Assembly (NCBI GenBank): GCA_024762745.1
Contig: JANTGV010000078.1
Span: 1 to 6,047 of the forward strand
Source: Sulfurimonas sp.
Lineage (GTDB): Bacteria > Campylobacterota > Campylobacteria > Campylobacterales > Sulfurimonadaceae
Reading direction: 5' to 3'
DNA: 6,047 nucleotides
This document shows, one piece after another, positions 1-4,995 of this stretch. A program made the translations under genes and the position numbers. Within the stretch, counting starts at the first letter, position 1. Each line of letters starts with the position of its first letter. The notes under the pieces were generated by a model. That model was not told where the DNA came from. It saw nothing but the letters and a program-made list of their open reading frames with translations, and ran no database searches.

Positions 1-151
1 AAAAGATATGGAAGAGACAATTGAAAATATAGAGTTTCACAGTGAAGAGAAGTGGGGAGGAGAAGTGGAACTTAGTAATGGTGAAACATGGTGGATTAAA
101 CCTGAAAAAAAATCTCTTCCCAAAGAGGTTGTATGTAAAAAAATCTCTTAA
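1..151 (+). CDS. nifT: NifT/FixU family protein, C-terminal part (5' end outside window)
   Basis: This is the last 49 codons of a gene that enters from the left edge, read in the frame starting at base 2 and ending in TAA at 149-151. The tail fits the small NifT/FixU family: a KKDMEE segment where NifT has its PKKDLEE stretch, then WGGEVELSNGE matching the conserved WGG-(W/E)-x-x-L-x-NG core, then an acidic/basic linker and a short LP-x-x-V-x-x-K strand at the end. NifT proteins are usually about 65-80 residues, so only the N-terminal 15-30 residues are missing. The family is found in nif clusters, often beside nif structural genes, but its biochemical role is unresolved and it is not strictly needed for nitrogenase activity where tested. 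Its presence identifies the left side as nif DNA and supports calling the next gene nifA. About 100 bp separate it from nifA, so the two may be transcribed separately. The assignment rests on recalled motif similarity only. Confidence 0.78.
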   Translation, partial: KDMEETIENIEFHSEEKWGGEVELSNGETWWIKPEKKSLPKEVVCKKIS

Positions 152-254
152 TTTAAGAATGTCTATAGGATAGTTACAGTTGTTGATTAATATATAATCA
201 CAATGTATGATTAAAAATCATACATTAATAATATAATAGTATAAAAAGGAAGAG
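152..254 (+). promoter_or_regulatory. nifA upstream region with candidate promoters and ribosome binding site
   Basis: This is AT-rich intergenic DNA between nifT and nifA. Two TATAAT hexamers are visible, at 193-198 and 232-237, both without a convincing -35 box; weak -35 elements are usual for vegetative promoters in Campylobacterota. Use of the first would start transcription near 205, at the edge of the palindrome at 202-226, and give a leader of about 50 nt. Use of the second would leave almost no leader before the ribosome binding site AAGGAAG at 246-252. I see no sigma54 -24/-12 promoter (GG-N10-GC) and no NifA upstream site (TGT-N10-ACA), so simple NifA autoactivation is not supported here. 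The choice of promoter is an inference. Confidence 0.45.
202..226. promoter_or_regulatory. Perfect palindrome (11-bp arms, 3-bp spacer), candidate operator of nifA
   Basis: The left arm AATGTATGATT (202-212) is the exact reverse complement of the right arm AATCATACATT (216-226), with AAA between. It lies between the two TATAAT hexamers and ends 28 bp before the nifA start. An intact 11/11 dyad in this position suggests a dimeric repressor or activator site, or a stem-loop at the 5' end of the nifA mRNA if the upstream -10 box is used. Neither side carries a T-tract, so it does not look like an intrinsic terminator for nifT. The cognate regulator is unknown and the sequence does not match a consensus I recognise. 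Confidence 0.6.
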
Positions 255-1790
255 ATGATAAATATGCAAAAAATTTGTGAAGAGTGTTTAACACATAAGG
301 AGCTGATGGTCTTATATGATATCGCACATCTCATCTCTGACTCTCGCGGTGAGATTATTACTGCATTAGAGAAATCTCTCAAAACACTCAATAGTGCACT
401 TGAATTGGAGAATAGTGTTATATTTAAATTGGAAGATGATGTTTTAAATATCTTCGCAGCTCCAAACTTCAATAAACATCAAAAAAATCTCTCTTCCTAT
501 AGACTTGGTGAAGGTGCAACAGGACTTGCTGCACAGACTAAAGAACCTATCGTCATAGAGAATGTGCATAATGATATGATATTTTTAAATAAAGCTGGTA
601 AAAAGACCAATGATACTATCTCATTTATAGCAGTACCAATGGTTGTAGAAGATGAAGTAATCGGTGTCTTAGCTGCAAATTTGACAAAATCAACAAAAAT
701 AGATTTTGAAGAGAGTGTAAGAATCCTCTCAATAGTAAGTTCCCTTTTTGCGCAGTCTATAAATTCATATATGATTGTAGAGAAGGAAAAAACAAAACTT
801 ACTGAGCTAAAACTCTATTATAAGATGGAGTGGGATGCTAAAGTACATAACTTTGGAGATATTATTGGTGAGAGTCCAAAAATGCAACAAGTATTTCATG
901 TTGTTGAACGGATAGCACACTCTGATGTCACAGTCTTAGTAAGGGGTGAGACAGGTACGGGTAAGGAGCTTGTAGCTGCAGCACTTCACAAACGCAGTAA
1001 GAGAGCCGATGAACCTTTTGTAAAACTCAATTGTGCGGCCATCTCAGATACACTGATCGAGAGTGAACTTTTCGGTCATGAAAAGGGTGCTTTTACAGAT
1101 GCAAAAGAGATGCGAAAAGGTCGCTTTGAACTTGCTGATGGAGGTACGCTGTTTTTAGATGAAATTGGTGATATATCAGCCTCTGCACAGGTAAAATTAC
1201 TTCGTGTTTTGCAAGAGCGGGAGTTTGAAAGAGTAGGGGGGAGCAAAACGGTAAAGGTTAATGTCCGTTTGGTAGCTGCTACCAATAGAGACTTGGAGCA
1301 GATGGTGAAGGATGGAGAGTTTAGAGAAGATCTCTACTATAGACTTAATGTTATTCCAATTGATCTACCGCCACTTCGTCAAAGAGGTGATGATATCAAA
1401 CTCTTAGTCCAATTTTTTCTTGAACGCTCTATGAAAAATCATAAAAAACAGGTAGAGATCCTTGATGATGCTATGGATCTGTTGATGCACTATCCATGGC
1501 CTGGAAATGTACGTGAATTGGAAAATACTATTGAGCGTATTGTATTGATGGGTGGTAATGAAGGCATTACTGCAAAGGAGATGCAGCTTCTTATTCCTCC
1601 ATTAGAGAACTCAAATCTAACATTACAAAAACCAACAGAAAAAGGTGCTGCTTTGACGCTAGAAGAGATTGAAAAAAAGTCAATTATAGAGGCTTTGGAA
1701 AATTGTGATTACAACCAATCAGAAGCTGCACAAAGACTGGGTGTAACGCTAAGACAGATACGCTATAAGGTGAAAAAATATGGAATCTAG
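255..1790 (+). CDS. nifA: NifA, sigma54-dependent transcriptional activator of nitrogen-fixation genes
   Basis: The 511-residue protein has the full NifA architecture. An N-terminal GAF sensor domain lies at about 28-172 and a helical linker at about 176-200. The AAA+ sigma54-interaction domain at about 203-440 has Walker A GETGTGKE (231-238), Walker B GGTLFLDE (296-303), sensor-I region AATNRDL (341-347), the FREDLYYRLN arginine-finger segment (356-365) and WPGNVRELEN (415-424). A Fis-type helix-turn-helix ends the protein (about 485-511, core AAQRLGVTLRQIRYKV). It should bind upstream sites of nif promoters and use ATP hydrolysis to open sigma54-polymerase complexes. The sigma54-contact loop reads GAFTDA (278-283) rather than GAFTGA. 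Cysteines occur only at 8, 11, 260 and 484, so the interdomain Cys cluster of oxygen-sensitive NifA proteins is absent; an N-terminal CxxC (8-11) is present instead. ATG 255 follows AAGGAAG (246-252); ATG 264, three codons in, is an alternative start. The adjacent nifT fragment supports NifA over other GAF-type activators. Confidence 0.93.
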   Translation: MINMQKICEECLTHKELMVLYDIAHLISDSRGEIITALEKSLKTLNSALELENSVIFKLEDDVLNIFAAPNFNKHQKNLSSYRLGEGATGLAAQTKEPIVIENVHNDMIFLNKAGKKTNDTISFIAVPMVVEDEVIGVLAANLTKSTKIDFEESVRILSIVSSLFAQSINSYMIVEKEKTKLTELKLYYKMEWDAKVHNFGDIIGESPKMQQVFHVVERIAHSDVTVLVRGETGTGKELVAAALHKRSKRADEPFVKLNCAAISDTLIESELFGHEKGAFTDAKEMRKGRFELADGGTLFLDEIGDISASAQVKLLRVLQEREFERVGGSKTVKVNVRLVAATNRDLEQMVKDGEFREDLYYRLNVIPIDLPPLRQRGDDIKLLVQFFLERSMKNHKKQVEILDDAMDLLMHYPWPGNVRELENTIERIVLMGGNEGITAKEMQLLIPPLENSNLTLQKPTEKGAALTLEEIEKKSIIEALENCDYNQSEAAQRLGVTLRQIRYKVKKYGI

Positions 1791-2319
1791 TATTAAATAT
1801 TATGATGAAGCTTTGACGCTTGTTGATGATTATATGGATATTGGCTATATGGCTGAAAATATTGAAGTAGAAGATATCAATCAAGTCACTAAAACGATAA
1901 AGAGAAGTCATAGTGATAAATCTATGACACTGTTGGTTTCATTGCCAAATACAGAGAGCTCTTTTGTACAGGATTTACAGCGATTAGATACTCTTATGAG
2001 TGCAATTGTCGTAGATATTCACTGTTATATCTTATTTGACAGTGTCAAAGATGAGATTATAAATGGGCTAGAGGGCTTGAAAAAATTTGAAGTTGTTTTT
2101 GACAAAGAGGATGATTTTGGTGAAATGTATGGGTGTAAGATTATAGATGGCAGCTTAAAAAACAGATTAACAAAATCACTCTTTTTAATCAGTAAAGATG
2201 GTGCAATTTTTTATATAGAGATGCCCGAAAATTTAGAACAACCTTTTAATTTAGAAAAATTACAGGTAGAGCTTAATAAAGCTTATACCTCATATACAGG
2301 AGTAGGATGTCATGGATAG
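1780..2319 (+). CDS. Tpx/peroxiredoxin-like thioredoxin-fold protein lacking catalytic cysteines
   Basis: The gene encodes 179 residues. Its C-terminal two thirds read like thiol peroxidase (Tpx): a beta-strand MTLLVSLP (49-56) aligns with the strand before the peroxidatic loop, and the segment around 112-150 (DFGEMYGCKI, then DGSLKNRLTKSLFLISKDG) follows the Tpx pattern of F-x-x-x-YG, DGPLKG, and ARAVFVID-x-DG. The length is near the 165-170 residues usual for Tpx. The peroxidatic Cys expected just after the SLPNTE segment is replaced (S60, S61, F62), and no Cys is found in the resolving-Cys region (about 87-95). Remaining cysteines are C82, C119 and C177, the last in a terminal GCHG. It is therefore probably not a classical peroxidase; a binding or sensory role is an inference. 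The start overlaps the end of nifA by 11 nt, with AAGGTG at 1767-1772 as ribosome binding site, so translation is likely coupled to nifA. The fold assignment is from remembered motifs. Confidence 0.7.
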   Translation: MESSIKYYDEALTLVDDYMDIGYMAENIEVEDINQVTKTIKRSHSDKSMTLLVSLPNTESSFVQDLQRLDTLMSAIVVDIHCYILFDSVKDEIINGLEGLKKFEVVFDKEDDFGEMYGCKIIDGSLKNRLTKSLFLISKDGAIFYIEMPENLEQPFNLEKLQVELNKAYTSYTGVGCHG

Positions 2320-3136
2320 TATAAAACAAGAGATCATAGATGGAACTATTGTACCTTTTTTAGGTATGGGTGTATTTAAAGATACAGTCACGGAAAATGG
2401 GACTTCTCTCCCTTATGATAGTGACTCTATGGTCTTGGCTTTAAACAATGGACGCGCAATGAGCCAAAGGCTTATGTATGAGTATAGTAGAGCTGCTATG
2501 AGCTTGGAGCAGAGAAAAGGACGAGATTTTATAGTGCAAATGACAAATCACATATATACATCTCAAAAATATGAATTACCTCTAGTGTATCAAGTTTTAA
2601 AAGATTATCAACCGAAATATTTGATAGATACAAATCTCGATGATAGTGCATGTAAAGTTTATGAAGATGTTTCTCATTTTATGATAACTGGTGTTTCAAG
2701 GGTGATGGGCGGATATGATAGATTTATAGTATATCTCTATGATCTGGAGACAAAAACATATCAGAAGATAGACAAAGAGGAGTTGAACTCAGATATTCCA
2801 ATTTTGTTTAAACCTATGGGTGCAACAGTACCTGAGATGAATTTTATTATCAGTGATGCTGATTTTGTGGATTGGTTGACCGAAGCGATGGGAGGTTATG
2901 CTCTTCCGCCATTTCTAAAGGGATATAAAGCAGATAAAAAATATCTTTTTTTAGGTGTTGATTTTAATAGAGATACTTATCGCATGGTTGCAAATGAGAT
3001 TACGCTAGGATTAGAGGGTGGATATGTTGTAAGTGATAAAGAGGAGTTTACTAAAAAAGAGGAGAGATTTCTCACGTCACACAAGTTAGAACTTATCAAA
3101 AGTGATACCAATCAATTTCTAAAGAATCTATCATGA
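2312..3136 (+). CDS. SIR2-like domain protein (SIR2_2 type), probably non-canonical
   Basis: This 274-residue soluble protein has the order of landmarks seen in SIR2-like proteins. A short helix leads to the strand-loop GTIVPFLGMG (11-20), the equivalent of the family's FLGAG-x-S nucleotide-binding loop. LIDTNLDD (104-111) corresponds to the TTN-x-D element. ILFKPMGA (164-171) corresponds to the strand ending in K-x-HG. YLFLGVDFNRDTYR (211-224) matches the LFLGysx-x-Dp-x-(F/Y)R motif near the C-terminus. SIR2 folds bind NAD+ and either deacylate proteins or cleave NAD; here the catalytic His position is Met169, so activity is doubtful and nucleotide binding may be all that remains. There are no membrane segments or signal peptide. 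ATG 2312 overlaps the previous gene by 8 nt, with AGGAG at 2298-2302 and AGGA at 2304-2307 upstream. Its place between nifA and clpX suggests a nif-related role rather than the anti-phage role of other SIR2-like proteins. The domain call is moderately sure; the function is unknown. Confidence 0.65.
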   Translation: MDSIKQEIIDGTIVPFLGMGVFKDTVTENGTSLPYDSDSMVLALNNGRAMSQRLMYEYSRAAMSLEQRKGRDFIVQMTNHIYTSQKYELPLVYQVLKDYQPKYLIDTNLDDSACKVYEDVSHFMITGVSRVMGGYDRFIVYLYDLETKTYQKIDKEELNSDIPILFKPMGATVPEMNFIISDADFVDWLTEAMGGYALPPFLKGYKADKKYLFLGVDFNRDTYRMVANEITLGLEGGYVVSDKEEFTKKEERFLTSHKLELIKSDTNQFLKNLS

Positions 3137-4347
3137 GCAGTGAACAGATATGCGATTTTTGTGGCAAAAGCCAATCTGAAGTAGAAAAAATATTTAGTGC
3201 AGAAAATGCACATATTTGTAATGAGTGTATAGAAACTTGCTCATCAGTGATGCAAAAAGAGCTCTTAAGAAAAGAGAAATCACAGTTTCAAAAAGGTCTT
3301 AGTGTGCCTATCACGATCAAAGAACATCTTGATAATTATGTGATTGGACAACACGAAGCTAAAAAAGTTTTGTCAGTTGCACTCTACTCTCACTATAAAA
3401 GAGTGGATAAACCTATTTTCAAAAATGTAGAGATAGAGAAAAGTAATATTATGCTCATCGGTCCTACAGGAAGCGGTAAAACACTTCTTGCAAAGTCTCT
3501 GGCAAAGATTATGAATGTCCCTTTTGCCATTGCTGATGCTACCGCACTTACTGAAGCTGGTTATGTAGGAGAAGATGTTGAGTCAATCCTCTCAAGACTT
3601 CTTGCCTCGGCTGATTTTGATCTTCAAAAGGCACAAAAAGGGATTATCTATATAGATGAGATTGATAAAATTGCAAATAAAAGTGAGAGTGCCAGCAGTG
3701 GTCGTGATGTATCAGGAGAAGGTGTACAACAAGGACTTCTAAAGATCTTAGAGGGTGGAGAGGTCTATGTCCCTTTAAAAGGGAGCCGAAAAAATGCCTC
3801 TGCTGAAACGGTACTTTTTGATACTACTCATATACTGTTTATATGTGGAGGTGCTTTTGTAGGATTGATTGGTAATGGAGATGGGAAAAAAGAAAAAACT
3901 CCTAATAAAATGGGCTTTTTTAATGAAGAAATAGTAACAAAGAAAGAGGAGATAGAGTCAAAGGATTTGATAAGTTTTGGACTTATCCCAGAGTTTATAG
4001 GAAGAATTCCTGTCATCGCCACACTCAATCAACTCTCAACAGAAGATCTGATCAGGGTCTTAAAAGAGCCTAAAAATGCCATCATCAAACAGTACCAAGC
4101 TCTGTTTGAACTTGATGGAATTGAACTTGAATTTAGTGAAGATGCCCTTGAAAATATCGCAGGACAAGCTCAGGAAAAAGGTGTAGGGGCCAGAGGGCTT
4201 CGAGGAATCATCGAAAAGATCATGTTGCCACTACAATATGAACTCCCCTCTAAAGATAATGTTGAAAAAGCTACTATTACCAAAGCATTTATTGAAGGAG
4301 AAGAGGAGATAGAGTTGGGGTATATCGTAAATAGTGAACAAGTATAA
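3133..4347 (+). CDS. clpX: ClpX-family AAA+ protein unfoldase, nif-operon-linked copy
   Basis: The 404-residue protein is a complete ClpX. A zinc-binding domain carries C7, C10, C29 and C32. The AAA+ core has Walker A GPTGSGKT (110-117), pore loop GYVG (143-146), Walker B IIYIDE (171-176), a [11 protein letters not shown] segment (190-200), the PEFIGR arginine-finger region (286-291) and sensor-2 GARGLR (352-357). ClpX hexamers unfold tagged or adaptor-delivered proteins and feed them to ClpP. Two functional loops depart from the usual form: the RKH loop reads RKN (219-221), and the ClpP-docking IGF tripeptide appears as MGF (260-262), preceded by a lysine-rich stretch. The start ATGA overlaps the stop of the SIR2-like gene; the ribosome binding site is weak (AAAGAA near 3121), so coupling is likely. 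Azotobacter vinelandii also carries a clpX inside its nif region, which makes a dedicated paralogue plausible. Whether the genome holds a second, housekeeping clpX cannot be seen here. Confidence 0.93.
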   Translation: MSSEQICDFCGKSQSEVEKIFSAENAHICNECIETCSSVMQKELLRKEKSQFQKGLSVPITIKEHLDNYVIGQHEAKKVLSVALYSHYKRVDKPIFKNVEIEKSNIMLIGPTGSGKTLLAKSLAKIMNVPFAIADATALTEAGYVGEDVESILSRLLASADFDLQKAQKGIIYIDEIDKIANKSESASSGRDVSGEGVQQGLLKILEGGEVYVPLKGSRKNASAETVLFDTTHILFICGGAFVGLIGNGDGKKEKTPNKMGFFNEEIVTKKEEIESKDLISFGLIPEFIGRIPVIATLNQLSTEDLIRVLKEPKNAIIKQYQALFELDGIELEFSEDALENIAGQAQEKGVGARGLRGIIEKIMLPLQYELPSKDNVEKATITKAFIEGEEEIELGYIVNSEQV

Positions 4348-4487
4348 ATTACAGCGACATCACATGTCGAACATCATCCAAAATCTTACTCACCTCTCTT
4401 TGCCATGTTAAATTTCCTATCTCTTATTTTACTCTATAGGAATTTAATTTTTAAATTGCTGTCTGATTTTGTGGAGTCATCAGAGAT
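4348..4487. other. Intergenic region between convergent gene blocks
   Basis: This AT-rich spacer separates the end of clpX from the extended end of the minus-strand DUF2442 gene. It holds a small perfect hairpin (CGACAT, CAC, ATGTCG at 4355-4369), an AT-only dyad with 7-bp arms (4441-4457), and a 24-codon minus-strand frame (4349-4423) that resembles a protein C-terminus. None of the hairpins inside the spacer is followed by a T-tract on either strand, so no convincing intrinsic terminator for the clpX operon is visible. Confidence 0.5.
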
Positions 4488-4739
4488 TTATAGCTCTTTT
4501 TTTTCATATAAATCAGCTACCGGAAAAGCTAAATCATAATCTCCCTATTCAAGTTCACCATAAGTTAAGTTGTAGTTTTTAAAAAGTATTAAGTCACGAT
4601 ATTTTTGAATATCAGGATGTCCAGAATTTAATATAAAGTTTTCAAAATCCACAATATTTACTTGACCATCGTTAAACTTTAATTCTATTTTATAGCCATC
4701 AAGATATTTTGCTGATTCTATTGCTAGGTAATTTACCAT
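4488..4739 (-). pseudogene. DUF2442 family protein interrupted by an in-frame TAG
   Basis: Read from ATG at 4737-4739, the first 64 codons (stop TAG at 4545-4547) give a typical DUF2442 start: a strand YKIELKFNDGQVNIVDFENF, where the family has a beta-hairpin with an F-x-DG-x-x-x-x-VD motif, then an R-DLILFKN segment. Reading on through TAG without a frame change gives GDYDLAFPVADLYEKKEL and a TAA stop at 4488-4490, which completes the family's normal C-terminus (usually W-x-x-x-DL-x-P-x-x-LY). The TAG sits at the conserved Trp position, one base from TGG. The full product would be 83 residues, a normal length. DUF2442 proteins are small, of unknown biochemical function, and often lie next to DUF4160 genes in pairs suspected of being toxin-antitoxin modules; that role is not established. 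The start directly abuts the stop of the DUF4160 gene (TAGATG). A 64-residue truncated product ending at 4545 is what would be made without read-through. Confidence 0.75.
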
Positions 4740-4985
4740 CTATTTAACCCTCCTTTCAATTTTTATGCAAGGTATAGTTTTATGTAAGATAAAATGATCT
4801 ATCCATTTTTGCACGATATCCTCTTTAAATTTTCCTACAAAATTTTTAAACTCTTTAAGTTCACCATGAGACAAAGACCTTTTACCTTTAACATCTTTAA
4901 ACTTGATATCAATAATTTTTCCATCTTCTATGATAAACTCAGCTTTGCTTTCAAAACTCTTTCTATACAAGTTCTGTTTTGTCAA
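4740..4985 (-). CDS. DUF4160 family protein, N-terminally truncated remnant
   Basis: The open frame runs from TTG at 4983-4985 to TAG at 4740-4742, giving 81 residues. The body, with SFESKAEFIIEDGKI, KGKRSLSHGELKEF and FKEDIVQKWIDHFI, matches the latter part of DUF4160 proteins, which end in a helix with a conserved KW. Family members usually begin with a strand-rich segment containing a PxHxHV-type histidine motif; that part is absent here, and no in-frame ATG exists because a TAG lies at 4992-4994, two codons before the TTG. There is no good Shine-Dalgarno sequence before the TTG. The LRR gene ends only 10 bp upstream, so a deletion has probably joined the LRR tail to the interior of DUF4160. 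It is followed without a gap, and in the same reading frame, by the DUF2442 gene, its usual partner. Probably non-functional, or at best a short form. Confidence 0.6.
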   Translation of the reverse strand: MTKQNLYRKSFESKAEFIIEDGKIIDIKFKDVKGKRSLSHGELKEFKNFVGKFKEDIVQKWIDHFILHKTIPCIKIERRVK

Positions 4986-4995
4986 AAGCTTCTAG

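Noticed and set aside
152..254. NifA upstream activating site or sigma54 promoter before nifA
   Set aside because: No TGT-N10-ACA and no GG-N10-GC arrangement is seen. The TGT and ACA inside the palindrome are 15 bp apart.
218..1285. Minus-strand open frames antisense to nifA (218-472 and 1076-1285)
   Set aside because: They lie opposite a well-supported gene, have no recognisable motifs and reflect its codon pattern.
2312..3136. SIR2-like gene as part of an anti-phage defence system
   Set aside because: It overlaps nif-operon genes on both sides and no defence partner (TIR, nuclease, helicase) is in the window.
4355..4369. Hairpin CGACAT-CAC-ATGTCG right after clpX as a terminator
   Set aside because: Only 6 bp and no T-tract on the plus strand; too little to call.
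4482..4504. Possible intrinsic terminator for the clpX operon: AGAG/CTCT stem followed by eight T
   Set aside because: The stem has only 4 bp with an 8-nt loop, too weak; the T-run is explained by Lys codons of the minus-strand DUF2442 gene. It could still end transcription weakly.
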